A stretch of 64,000 nt of DNA from Antedon bifida (taxonomy: Eukaryota; Echinodermata; Crinoidea; Comatulida; Antedonidae), in contig OY727103.1 in the NCBI GenBank assembly GCA_963402885.1, positions 8,966,501-9,030,500 on the forward strand, given 5' to 3'. The notes beneath the pieces were generated by a model that was not told the origin of the DNA, made no database searches, and saw only the letters and a list, made by a program, of their open reading frames with translations. Every line of letters begins with the position of its first letter. Position 1 is the stretch's first letter. The translations under genes were made by a program, and so were the position numbers. Positions 12,401 to 21,304 of this stretch are shown piece after piece.

Positions 12401-15400
12401 TCTGGGGTTACTGAATTGCATATTATTTTAACATTTGACCTTTGACCTAGGTAAAAATAATGCATTTTTTCGGAAAAAAAAATGTATTTAATCGCATGCA
12501 ACGCGAATCAACAGCTCACTATGTCGGTAGGTTGGTTGGTCGGTCGGTCGGTCGGACGCGAGTACAGCCATGTATATGGCCTTGTTCCTATTAAAAATAC
12601 CTTATTTAGCTTTAGTCATTTGAGATAGAAACCTAGCCTCTTCAAATGGTTAAATAAAAAAAGAATACAGCATGCATATATTATTAAATGTCTTTCTTTC
12701 TTAAACTTCCTTGTAATATAAATTCTGTATAACGTACCTCTCAGCACTATACATCCAAACCGAAGATATGCCCTTGTCGGTAACCAGGGTTCGGTAGTAA
12801 ATTGAAACCTGGTGAGAACCCGATTATCCCGGACTCGAGCGCCTCAAATCCTAGCAGGCCTAAGGAAACTGAAACTCATAAAGTGAATAGGTTTACTGTA
12901 CTCTTAAGTTAGGGAAGACAGATAGTTTTTTTCCCTATTCACACTTACAAATACTGTAGTTTGATGTATTGGCTGATAGAACAATTAAATGATTGAACTT
13001 TTCGGGCGAGTGGTACAATTCTACTTCTATTTTATATGCTATAGATGTTCAATTAATTCATCATATAACAGAATAACATACGATGTTAAACTGTATAACA
13101 TATATGTAATGTACACACATTTTGTAAATTTATTTATAGGGACAATTTGAGGCCAATTTGCTGTTATTAGAATCGGCAATGTCAGTTTCGGACGAATCTT
13201 CTGCTGGAGCAAGTGTGCCTTTTCAAGGTGTTGCATGGGTTATAAGGAAGTCTCGCTTCATGTTTGTTCGGAATGGAACATATATTATTAATGGCGATTT
13301 TGTTATCGGTGTCGTTCCGAGTCTTCCGGTCTCGGGTGTCAATATCATTTTGGAAATTATTAGGCCGGAGAGTGACAGTAGAATCGGGTGTAAAATGTGT
13401 GTACAAAATTAATTATCACACATGCTGCCATCATGTGAGGTGGCGCAATATATAGCATAAAACCATAGATGTTATTCATGGTCTGTGATTGCTTAGGGTT
13501 TAGCCCATTTGAGTTGCTGTATGGTCAAACGGTTTGAGTCCCTCTCAAAATAGTCTGAGACTGTTTGGGTATTTAGAGGAGTCTGTATCAATACTTGATT
13601 ATGTGTCTGAAATTTGTGATTAGTTAAATCGTGCACGTGAGATGATAAACAGAAATTAGGTAAATATTCAAGTTAAAATGAAGAGAATGTTCGATAGAAA
13701 AGAAGAGAATAGAGGTTTTAGTTCAGAGAATGACGTGTTGGTTATGTTGCTTCTTTCCAGTCAACTATTGTTTGCAAGAATTGCTGTTCCTTACAAACTA
13801 GGAAAAGTTGATTATGTGATAGATACTATATACTCCAGTTTGTCGTAAGAAGAAGCGACTAAACACGTTGAAACTGTACACGAGAAAAAATAAGATAATT
13901 GATACCGTCGAAGACTATTACGTGTGCTGTGGAAGATAATTCAGGGATCCTGATACATATGTTAAGTTTAATCATTCAGATTGTTTTGAAAAAACAGCAT
14001 TGAACACACATTTTTTCAATTGTTTACGTGATCAGACGGTTGAAATTGTTAGTTTGATATTTGGAAATATGCAGTTTCGGATGTTCCAGGTCGAACAAAT
14101 AATAGTAAAACACGTTGTTGTCGAATAAAGAAATGAAATGAAAATGACATACAAACAGCTGATAGTCATCAGTAAAACAAAATCCATATAGGGCAAATCC
14201 TAAAAAAAATTTAATGACTGATTAAATGCCGTAATAATCGAATTTAAAAATCAACAAAATATATAAATAGTCTAACATCAAAATGTATGAATTGTTTAAA
14301 AAAATGTGTATACAGAAATAAAATGTACTATCCTTAGTAGCATTATCCATTATCGATAGAGGTGAAATGTTATGTTTCTTTTTAATAATCACATTATTTA
14401 TTCTCTAAAAAGTTCAACAATTCAAAAATACTTTAAATAGTTTAAGACTAACATTTTAGGCGTAATCGTTACAGTACCGTTTCGTTACAGTACCGTTTCC
14501 TGTGTGTTGTCAGTGCCATAATGTAATTCAATGTACATGCTTGTGCTCGAGAGAACGTACGAAAGAACAAACATCGAACCATGACATTAAATTGCCTGAA
14601 ATTTATTTATATAATTAGCTTACTTTATAATTTAGAAATAACCACATAAATCAGTTTTTACTGGGTAAAATACTGTTCAATATTCTATAAACTATGCTCT
14701 CTTACATCGCGCGACTGAACATTAGCCATAAAGTAATGGAATGTTCCAGATACACAATAAACCAATAATATCACTTGCAATTAGTGACGAATCGCATATT
14801 CGCCGTTTATTGAGCCGCGTAAACAGTGTGCGCGATGCGCGTTTTCCTCCTACGAAGTGACGAATCGATATTCGACGGTCAGTGAGACGAATAATTATAA
14901 TATCATACAATATTTGCCAAATTATAATTAAAATAATTAATTAATAAAATAAGATACGCAGTTGATATTTGCATCAATTGTTCTTTAGAATAAATACTTT
15001 CTAAATATACAAAAACAAATTTCGCGCCTAAATGACGATTCGCCGGTTCGTGTGACGGGTGACGATGACGGTATGATTAGAAATGATATCATAGAGCCTA
15101 GTTGCAGTACTTTATAATTCTCCATGTGTATTCGTATAACTTCCAACGCAAGATAAATCTTATCCTTTTTGCAATGATTATCGGAACGTTAATATCTACT
15201 ACAGATTCATATCTCATACCGAGGATAGAGAACTGTAATAATCGTGCGGCTAGTGCTTTGTTTGAGAGTATTATGATGTCATAATTGTTTCTACAAACAC
15301 ATGTCGTTCATGACATGTCTTCATTTATTTTTTCATTCATTCAATAACTGCTTTTAGAATTCGCAATAAATAATTATAAATAAGTAATACTTAATATGAA

Positions 15401-17816
15401 TGAGGTCATAAATGGAATAGAGATGTTTGCTGGAACCGATAATGTTTTATTAATACTGGCATGATATACCTATTATTGTATGTTACCTTATTTTGTGATG
15501 TTACTTGTGCGCCATTTCGTATGAGAGAAGCCACTATTTCTGTTGTAGGGTTGGCATATCGTAAATACGTATGTAGTGGAGTGTCTCCAAGCTAGAAAGA
15601 AATCATAACCATGTAGTAGTAAATATCAATTCCAGCTGTAATGTAATCATATATTTCGGTCATGCCACATTGATAATGGTTGTAAATTGTACATTGTTAT
15701 GACAAAATCTTCTGAGTGTACAAAACAATAAAAACCAGCTAAATTCATTCGTACATTATTTACCACACATAGCTTGTTACATAGCATACCGTACTGACCA
15801 ACGTCAACGCAACAGTCTACTTGTCTACGCCTTTATAAAATAGGACCCAAATAAAATAGTTCAAGAGTTGATTTTTATATTATATAAACCAACTTAAACA
15901 GACTAGACAGATAAATTAAAGTGCTACTATAATTGTAATACAATGTGTGAATTGATATTAATTGACTTTATGCAATGTAATATTGTTTCTAAAAATACAT
16001 GTCGGTTATGGCATGTCTTCATTTCTTGTTTCATTCAATATCTGCTTCTAAAATTCGCAATAAATAATTCAAAATAATTAATATTAATTATAAAATACAT
16101 ATGAAATAGAGATGTTTGCTGGAACAGATACTGTTTTTATAATAATTACATAAAGACCACTATGATTGTGTGTACATTACTACATGTTGTGATGTTACTG
16201 ATGCGCCATACTATGTGAGACAAGTCACTATTGCTGTTAGAATATCGCAAATACATATTATAGTGTAGTGTCTTCATACTAGAAAGAAGTCATATTCATG
16301 TAATGTATTCATATTGTTTTGTTATGTTAAATTAAGACCCAATGAAATTAGTTCAAGAATAATAATTATATTCTAACCAGCTTAAAAAAAAATAGACAGA
16401 TAAATTGAAGAACTACTATAATTGTAATACAAATGTGTGAATGACAATCGATTATATGACGTCATAATTGGCGAGACGCACTTAGTTATACCATGGAATA
16501 ATTGTTTTTACAAACACATATCGTTCATGGCATGTCTGCATAATATAGTTTTTAATTAATTTATTTTTTATTTAATAACTGTTTTTGAATTTGCAATACC
16601 TAATTCTAAATAATTCATATAATTATAAAAGAGACGTCATAAATGGAATATAGATGTTTGCTTGAACCGATAATGTTTTATTAATACTAGCATAATAGAC
16701 CTCCTAAAATTGTATGTTACCTCATTTTGTGACGTTGCTGATGCGCCGTGTTGTATGAGATAATCCACTATTTCTGTTGTAGGGTTGGACCATCGTAAAT
16801 ACAAATGTAGTGGAGTGTTTCCATTCTAGAAAGAAATCATAATCATGTAGTTTATAAATATAGATTACAGGTGTAATGTAAACATGTTTTTTATTCATGT
16901 CAAATTGACAATTGTTGTAAATTCAACACTGTTATTATATGACTAAAATCAGTTAAATTTATACTACGTTTAATAACATGTTAATCTTACAAATCATGAA
17001 AAACAAAAGCACAAACAAACAGTTATTGTACAACCCTGAAGTAAATAGTTGTTATAACTATAATGATAAGCGAAAAAGTGAATACATAGTTGTTGTTGTC
17101 GACTGTCAAAGAAATGTTAGTCTACTGTAGTCACTATTATGAATTATCTGTATAATTATTTCGAAAAAGTCTTACTAGATTGGATGTAGATGAACTCAAT
17201 TATGCTCTTGAAGTTTTTTATTCACATACACAAAATGGGCTCTTGACTTGAAACTGTCATTCTGACCGTCTACCTAATCGGCCAACCCTCTACAGTAACT
17301 GTACACACCGATCTCATTATTTAAAACAAACATTAACAATAGGCCTAAGTACTGATTAATATCGTCACTAAGTTTATTTAATTTGCAACATTCGTCAATG
17401 AAGCATGTGTTATTGATCCAGGGTATTATACAGTAATCATTACATTTGAATATAGGCATAATGAATACAGTTTTACAATTTACATACATGTAATGGTCTA
17501 GGCTAATTGACTAACTAATTGAATGAAAATAATTTGTTATTAGTAATATGGGAGTCCTATCATTATTTTGTCTTACCCAATATTTGGTTTTCAAAATATC
17601 TGGCTTTCTTTTACATATTTCTTTAATTTGTTGCAAGTCATTATTCTCGAGTGCATTTTCTAATCTGTAACTGTAAAGGTAAAGGATATAACATGAATTA
17701 CATCAATACATTAACAAAATAATGATACCTTTGTTTATAGTCTCGTTCGAAAATGTATTTAATATTCGTAGGCATATAGTATTGTTTATCTTCAACTTTA
17801 CAACTCACCTCCACAT
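318..17816 (-). CDS. Ankyrin-Roc GTPase (Roco family) gene, copy 1, 5' part
   Basis: Multi-exon gene on the minus strand. Proposed coding exons are 17809-17816, 17577-17670, 16721-16825, 15487-15591, 5958-6080, 5588-5698, 5258-5362, 3959-4043, 3644-3809, 3286-3383, 1112-1180 and 318-463. All have AG acceptors and GT donors, phases join without a break, and the total is 1,215 nt (405 codons). The product starts with an ankyrin-type helix pair, then about five ankyrin repeats with TPLH-like cores, a degenerate cap repeat, a Walker A motif (GKEGAGKT), a switch I-like STDGI and the Roc G3 motif WDYAGQ. The rest of Roc and everything downstream lies beyond the left edge; the paralogue at 50970-63796 shows what follows (COR and a DED-like pair). 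Such proteins are expected to be cytosolic GTPase scaffolds. The start (ATG TGG AG then GTGAGT donor) is the weakest part: an upstream exon cannot be excluded. A 9.4 kb intron (6081-15486) is full of transposons. Confidence 0.78.
1112..1180 (-). other. Exon of copy 1: Roc linker helix
   Basis: 69 bp between TGTACAG and the donor GTATGT. It encodes about 23 residues, mostly Lys and Glu with a KKMRENALAKK stretch, predicted helical. The protein sequence is identical in copy 2 (62990-63058). Confidence 0.8.
1402..3277 (-). mobile_element. 5'-truncated CR1/L2-like LINE inserted in copy 1 intron
   Basis: The boundaries come from the paralogous empty site: copy 2 reads straight through AATCACATTATCTTTACC at 63291-63308, while copy 1 has about 1.88 kb inserted there. 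The element is antisense to the window. Its 3' end, at the low coordinate, is a short A/TAA-rich tail. The endonuclease region is missing, so it is 5'-truncated. No clear target-site duplication is visible. It sits eight bases inside the intron, leaving the GTAAAGAT donor intact. Confidence 0.9.
1597..3277 (-). pseudogene. LINE reverse transcriptase remnant
   Basis: The main open frame (1597 to about 3060) contains reverse transcriptase blocks in order: NNYRPISVLP, a VFIDSRKAFDTV block (first catalytic Asp region), HGIPLGPLLF and YADDSTLF (catalytic YADD), then a thumb and C-terminal region ending in a basic segment. The upstream part (about 3060-3277), with a NAYNDYF motif, lies in another frame, so there is a frameshift near 3055. 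The Gly-rich block before GPLLF looks about three residues short compared with the usual QGS-containing motif. The block pattern fits the CR1/L2 group rather than L1 or RTE. Judged dead. Confidence 0.85.
3286..3383 (-). other. Exon of copy 1: Roc switch I (STDGI)
   Basis: 98 bp, AG acceptor ACAATAG, donor CG|GTAAAG. It encodes EPSTDGIVTATVFKATG; STDGI is a typical Roc segment between the P-loop and G3. Copy 2 (63308-63405) differs at three residues, two of them Lys to Glu. Confidence 0.85.
3644..3809 (-). other. Exon of copy 1: Roc P-loop
   Basis: 166 bp, phase 1 in and phase 2 out. It encodes an amphipathic lead-in and then MFLGKEGAGKTSCVKSML, a canonical Walker A (GxxxxGKT) of a Roc domain. 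The matching copy 2 exon is 63631-63796, with one Thr/Ile change. Confidence 0.9.
3959..4043 (-). other. Exon of copy 1: capping ankyrin-like repeat
   Basis: 85 bp, phase 0 in, phase 1 out, donor ACA|GTAAGT. It encodes EGKTAVSVLEEN then a basic stretch and MILEYFD, resembling a degenerate last ankyrin repeat before Roc. No counterpart is visible in copy 2 before the right edge. Confidence 0.7.
4046..5257. other. Intron of copy 1, no further feature seen
   Basis: AT-rich intronic sequence between two supported exons. Only short frames are present and I recognise no transposon. Confidence 0.6.
5258..5362 (-). other. Ankyrin repeat exon of copy 1
   Basis: 105 bp, phase 0-0. It encodes 35 residues with DGNTPLHEYM, EVVDYLTKQG and a closing ALNK: one ankyrin repeat, one exon. 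Confidence 0.88.
5588..5698 (-). other. Ankyrin repeat exon of copy 1
   Basis: 111 bp, phase 0-0, donor AAG|GTAATG. It encodes 37 residues with EGTNALHVHL and EIVTYLIKLGVSPTLQNK, a slightly longer ankyrin repeat. Confidence 0.85.
5958..6080 (-). other. Ankyrin repeat exon of copy 1 with shifted donor
   Basis: It encodes NGYTPIHIYL and ILFCLITIGVSPALTK. At the place where sister exons end in AAG|GTAA, this one reads AAAGAGATAA, with no GT. A donor AAT|GTAAAT 15 nt further on keeps phase 0 and gives a 123-bp, 41-codon exon. It may be functional with a five-residue extension, or be decaying. Confidence 0.65.
6090..6893. other. Intronic stretch, nothing recognised
   Basis: Sequence between the 5958-6080 exon and the Harbinger terminal repeat. 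It has no convincing coding or repeat feature. Confidence 0.5.
7189..8956 (+). CDS. Harbinger Myb/SANT-like DNA-binding protein, 3 exons
   Basis: Exon 1 (7189-7439, Met in a MAATKRKPNW context) encodes a helix-rich Myb/SANT-like domain: NWKDEEKEVLVSEYGKRKK, a TQAWEEIT helix and NILCRRLWVQKR, ending at a GTAAAA donor. Exon 2 (about 8347-8536) carries an acidic, Pro/Ser-rich linker ending at GTAAGT. Exon 3 (8744-8956) joins in phase and ends with a charged coiled coil (KIKEERDKIKLEKEVLLLKK) and a stop. In known Harbingers this protein takes the transposase to the nucleus and binds the ends. The exon 1 to exon 2 junction as I read it is out of frame by one, so there is either a different splice site or a frameshift. 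Confidence 0.7.
8991..9283 (-). mobile_element. TTAA-flanked miniature element, copy A
   Basis: It is flanked by TTAA at 8987-8990 and 9284-9287. The right end reads GGGGGACAATACATCT and the left end is a degraded complement. Its body matches copies at 11934 and 32660. It is nested in the Harbinger. Confidence 0.75.
9712..10746 (-). CDS. HARBI1-type DDE transposase
   Basis: An intact 344-residue frame; I chose the Met of MAAHFFLIERALRRER (10746). A helix-turn-helix-like region (SEISQPTVSRIIWRVT, about 90-106) precedes the DDE_Tnp_4 nuclease core. The catalytic residues are visible: Asp147 in VVDGTH, Asp222 in LGDSGY and Glu258 in CIVENVIGVWKRRF. The length fits the roughly 350-residue family. 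The protein would excise and insert the element together with the Myb-like partner encoded at 7189-8956. It has no internal stop or frameshift, so this copy could still be competent or recently active. Confidence 0.93.
   Translation of the reverse strand: MAAHFFLIERALRRERVILDRQNPLEKWNETELYMRFRMNGAGLRELTHLLLADLTSPSKRNQPVPPILQVCTTLRFYATGSFQSVCADVSEISQPTVSRIIWRVTDSIIQNVFPRVVRFPNNADIVRIQQEFYEISGFPGIVGVVDGTHVKIQSPSEHEEVYVNRKLFHSINVQVVCDAKLYITNIVARHPGNAHDARIWRESALGEQFARGDRRGIILGDSGYPCLPYLMTPISHARNRGEERYNAALKHTRCIVENVIGVWKRRFHSLHAELRVTPAKCFQIIAATAAIHNFAKARRMPDIFNDPLNHYQQPPHIPLPDAEGANMNGRLARQRLVEQFFNQ
11205..11590. repeat. Tandem duplication upstream of the HARBI1 frame
   Basis: Two direct copies at a spacing of about 258 bp: ACTAATTTGTATGATGAAG at about 11213 and its variant at about 11469, each followed by an AACCAAACTTC segment and CCTAGGCTGGTTA. 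The second copy is preceded by a sequence like the transposase start region (GCCATCTTCCACGAAAATAA near 11401, compare 10743). Confidence 0.7.
11934..12165 (+). mobile_element. TTAA miniature element, copy B (right end lost)
   Basis: TTAA at 11930-11933 is followed by AGATGTATTGTCCCCAAAAT and a body like the copies at 8991 and 32660. I see no right terminal repeat, so the right boundary is approximate. Confidence 0.6.
12321..12649. mobile_element. piggyBac-like miniature element
   Basis: It is flanked by TTAA at 12317-12320 and 12650-12653. The inverted ends CCCTTTGAAGA and TCTTCAAATGG match at 10 of 11 positions. It is 329 bp, with no coding capacity, and contains a short GGTC tract near 12531-12555. 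TTAA with short inverted ends fits piggyBac or Kolobok. Confidence 0.7.
13140..13900 (+). pseudogene. Gypsy-like pol remnant
   Basis: Two pieces are recognised. At 13158-13412 there is a frame with FVIGVVPSLPVSGVNIIL, resembling the C-terminal part of a retroelement aspartic protease. At 13480-13880 a broken frame with LGFSPFELLYGQTV and then MKRMFDRKEENRGF resembles the integrase C-terminal region of Ty3/Gypsy elements. The reverse transcriptase and RNase H that should lie between are missing, so there is an internal deletion, and stops interrupt the integrase part. No LTRs were found. Confidence 0.6.
13901..15486. other. Intronic stretch, nothing recognised
   Basis: AT-rich. Around 14780-14900 there are several imperfect palindromes of the CGAATCGATATTCG type, without other support for a function. 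Confidence 0.5.
15487..15591 (-). other. Ankyrin repeat exon of copy 1 (duplicated unit 3)
   Basis: 105 bp, phase 0-0. It encodes LGDTPLHTYL, TTEIVASLIRNGAQVTSQNK. Flanks from about 15290 match those of the exons at 16.2 and 16.7 kb. Confidence 0.87.
16188..16283 (-). pseudogene. Dead ankyrin pseudoexon (unit 2)
   Basis: It is clearly the same exon as those at 15487-15591 and 16721-16825, flanks included, but shorter, with in-frame stops soon after the TATGAAGACACTACACTA start and no AAG|GTAA donor (it reads CATGTAGTAATG). Splicing probably skips it. Confidence 0.8.
16721..16825 (-). other. Ankyrin repeat exon of copy 1 (duplicated unit 1)
   Basis: 105 bp, phase 0-0. It encodes NGNTPLHLYL and TTEIVDYLIQHGASATSQNE, the best-conserved ankyrin repeat of the gene. 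Confidence 0.9.
17577..17816 (-). other. First two proposed exons of copy 1
   Basis: Exon 17577-17670 encodes LENALENNDLQQIKEICKR, typical of the first helix pair of an ankyrin domain. Its phase needs two bases from upstream. ATG at 17816-17814 followed by TGGAG and a GTGAGT donor supplies exactly these, with a 138-nt intron. An unseen upstream exon remains possible. Confidence 0.55.
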
Positions 17817-17829
17817 CTTAATTACTATA

Positions 17830-18629
17830 CTGAGTCTTCATTTAGCTTTTTTCTTTCTTGGTTTCGTTTGATTTGTTTCTATGAAGATGATATAATTAAT
17901 GTCTTTTGATGCGACAATAATATATTTTGTGCATGTTGACATAAATGTGAAATATGAAATTATCCTTAAAAAAAGTAATGTAATACTAATTAATTGGTAC
18001 ACAACATTTAAGGAAAATAATGAAGCCCAGCTGCATAAATGTAACACCAACACATGTGTGACTATTACTCATAATGAGAATCTGTACATTTAATAAGTAT
18101 TATTTTTGACTTTTGTCATTTACCCATATTGGTAGTGTTTTACAGATCATTCAATCATACAATGATAGAACTGTTAAGTACAATAATTAATAAGACTAGC
18201 TTTGTCAGGAATACCTTATAATAATACATTATTCACTTTTGTGAATTTTACAATTAAAATGTTGTTTCTCCTATAATACTCGTTTAACTTGTTGTAGAGA
18301 ATAAATGTATAGGTATTACAAAAACCTTTGAGGACTCTTAGAATTATTTTTATTTTAGTAGACAAAACTGTATATTATAATAGGCCTAAATATTTAAAAA
18401 CCCGAATAGTCTGATAAATGCATTTACATTTACTTTAAATTCATAATTTCATCCAAGCAGAATACTACGAAAGATATCCTACCCATGAGGAGGCAATGTA
18501 GTCCTGAATAACATGTATTATATTTTGGCTAACATTGGCCAGTACAACGTACAATAATATAGAAACAAGATATTCCACTCTAACATAAATACGTTGCTTT
18601 CAATCAATGTATATTTTATACATACTTGC
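17830..18629. other. Putative upstream region of copy 1, nothing recognised
   Basis: 800 bp of AT-rich DNA between the proposed start of copy 1 and the piggyBac element. No clear core promoter motif was identified. Confidence 0.4.
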
Positions 18630-18633
18630 TTAA

Positions 18634-21304
18634 CACATTGACTGCCAAGGCATTTTCCGTAATTTCTGTCCCAGTGCCAAGTCCCGTTTACATATTAAAT
18701 TACAGTTTGAAAGTGTAACATCTGGTCACAGACTATCATGATGTCATTCAAAATACGATGGCGGGAAAAACCGTTGAGACGTATAAATACGTCACTGGCA
18801 ATGGTCCAACAATTTTATTGACTTTGCCAGGAACGTAAATATACGTCGGGGATTTTCCGCGCTAAAATCGGTCAAACTGTTCATATACGTCATTGTCCAC
18901 GCTCATACGTCATTTTCCACGTGCATGCGGTACATCATTGCCCACATTGCTGTTCACAATGGCGGAAAACATTAGTGCTGACCAAGCTATAGCTATACTT
19001 ATGGCAGACGATGAAGATGATGTAGATACAGATTCTGATATGCGATCAATTGATGAATATAGTGAAGATGACATGAGTAGTGATTATGCAGATAGTGATC
19101 ATAGTATCACTTCTTCGGATGACACAGACGTAGGCCCAGCAGTGGTGATGCGTGGTAGACCTGTACCCCGCGGGCGTGGCCCAAGAATGAGAGGATGGCG
19201 CGGACGAGCAGTCGGTCGCGGAAGGAATGCATCTCCAGTAGGAAGTCCAAGATGTGGTCGTGCACCTCGTCGTGTGCCGCGTGGTGCTGCTGCTCGCCGT
19301 GGTGCTGCTGCTCGCCGTGGTGGTGGGCATCATGTATGGACAGACGTTGCAGAGGACCCACCAGATTTTATATTTTCAGAGATCCCTGGATTAAAAATCC
19401 AAATGCCAGATGATGCATCACCCTTTGATTTTTTTGAATTGTTTATTACGCCACCGATAATAGATATGATGGTTACCGAAATGAACAAATATGCTATATC
19501 GGAGATCAATAAAAACAGACCGTTGAAACGTTCTTCACGTATGCATGCCTGGTACAATACGAACGCAGTTGAGATGAAGAAGTTCCTTGCTCTAATGATT
19601 CAACTTGGTCCAAATAATAAACCAACATTGGAGCACTACTGGAGCTCTAATGTCTTGTACAAGAACACATTATTCGGCGGTGTTATGTCCCGTAACCGTT
19701 TTCAACTAATGTTACGATTCTGGCACTTCGTTGATAATGAAGCACATCATGATGATAGATTATACAAGATACGACCTCTTGTGGATCATTTCAATGACAC
19801 GATGAAGAACATTTATTATCCAACAAAGAAATTGTGCATTGACGAATCAATGGTACTTTGGCGCGGCAGGCTACTATTTCGACAGTACATAAAGAATAAA
19901 CGCCACAAGTATGGGGTGAAATTTTATGAACTATGTGAATCGCGAGGTATGATCATAAAAATCGCTATATACACTGGAGCTGGGTTTATTGAAGATAATG
20001 AAGACCTAGGACTGACTGCAGCTATAGTTTTAGAACTTATGAAAGATTACCTTCTGTAGGGCTGACAAAACACCTAACCCAGCATTCTACATACTTATGT
20101 GGAACGCTCAGATTTGATCGCATCGAAAACCCCAAGGATGTGGTAAACAAAAAATTGAAGAAAGGAGAAATTGAATGGAAACGGTCCGAATCAGTAGTCG
20201 TTTGTAAATGGAAGGACAAACGAGACGTGCTAACAATATCGAACATGCACAGAGTTGAGATGGTCGATGTTACGAATCGAAATGGTAAAATTCAGAACAA
20301 ACCAAATATTATTGGCGACTACAACATGGGAATGTCCGGTATTGACAAGTCCGACCAGATGTTGTCTTATTATTCTTCTTTACGTAAGACGCTTCGCTGG
20401 TATAAAAAGATAGGCCTACATATAATCGAGATGTGTATTATAAATTCCCATATAATGTATAAAGATAAAACCGGGAAAAATATGTCACTTTTGGAATTTC
20501 GTGACAGTCTGGCAGTTAGTTTGTTAGGAGATGCATATACTGCTCTTCAGGAGAAAGGGGACCCAGTCCCAATCCCACCTGCCCCGGCCGGGGCCGCATT
20601 TCATTACCTTGATGTGCTGCCAGCTTCGGAAAAGAAAGCCAATCGTGCCAAAAGATGCGTTGTCTGCGCAAATGCACAGGTTAGAAAAGAAACACGCTAC
20701 TACTGTCCTGTCTGCCCTCAAAGACCCTCCCTCTGTGTAGTCAACTGCTTCAAAGCATATCACGAGTAAATAAAATGTGTACCGGTAATCCAAAGAGATG
20801 AGAAATGACCGGCTGTGTATTACATGCCATTTTGTGTTATTTTAAAATAAAAAATGATTATTATTATTATAGCGTAATTATAGTATTTATTTCCAATGAC
20901 GTCACAAGCTGGGGTCAATATCTGACCCCCATCCTCTGACCCACCCTATCATCGAGAGATAAAAACAGTAAACCACACTGAATCATTTCATCCTTTATTA
21001 TTTTTATTTACTATTAGCGCAATTTATGACATGTTTGAGATGATTATATTGAGTGTGAGGGCGCCATCGTATCAACCATATTCAATGCATGAGGGAATAA
21101 ACACAAACAAACATATGACATTTATTTTTAGATTATCGTTTACGTACATCATTCATAAACTGCCATGCGATAATTCCTATTCCAATCACCACTGCCAGCG
21201 ATTCTACATACAATACAAAAGTGCTACGATTTTGACGTAGTATTACGTCTTGGCAAGTAGCGACACGCAATTTTTGACGTATAAATACGCCGTGGCAGTG
21301 AACG
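18634..21304. mobile_element. piggyBac transposon, defective
   Basis: The left end follows TTAA (18630-18633) and starts CACATTGACTGCCAAGGC. The right end, at about 21304, reads as the complement of CGTTCACTGCCACGGC, followed by ATAA, a degraded TTAA. Both subterminal regions carry repeated ATACGTC/TACGTCA words, probably transposase-binding sites. It contains one transposase gene, inactivated by deletion. Confidence 0.85.
18959..20769 (+). pseudogene. piggyBac transposase, broken by deletion
   Basis: Start at MAENISADQA (18959). An acidic N-terminus (DDEDDVDTDSDMRS) and an Arg/Gly/Ala-rich segment precede the DDE_Tnp_1_7 domain. The first catalytic Asp is in LCIDESMVLWRGR (about residue 295). 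The frame then runs into a stop at 20057-20059, while the natural continuation (TKHLTQHSTYLCGTLR) is in another frame from about 20053. The segment that should hold the second catalytic Asp, the DNFYNS-like motif, is absent, so roughly 40-50 bp have been lost together with the frame. The second part (to 20769) retains the third Asp (GIDKSDQML) and a C-terminal Cys-rich domain (CVVC, CPVC, CVVNC). Transposition from this copy should be impossible. Confidence 0.9.

Larger units (their letters stand above)
15288..16900. repeat. Triplicated ankyrin exon unit
   Basis: Three direct units, starting about 15288, 15983 and 16502. Each has a shared leader (CAAACACAT-like words, ATGGCATGTCT), a shared GAGATGTTTGCTGGAACC-type segment and then the ankyrin exon. 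Unit 2 has decayed; units 1 and 3 keep open frames. Confidence 0.85.

Noticed and set aside
14780-14900. Palindromic CGAATCG/CGATATTCG words as a regulatory module
   Set aside because: Too short and irregular; no second copy or boundary supports an element.
19046-19413. Ser/Thr-, His- and Cys/Ser-rich frames overlapping the piggyBac transposase
   Set aside because: Shadows of the GC-rich Arg/Ala/Gly repeat segment of the transposase.
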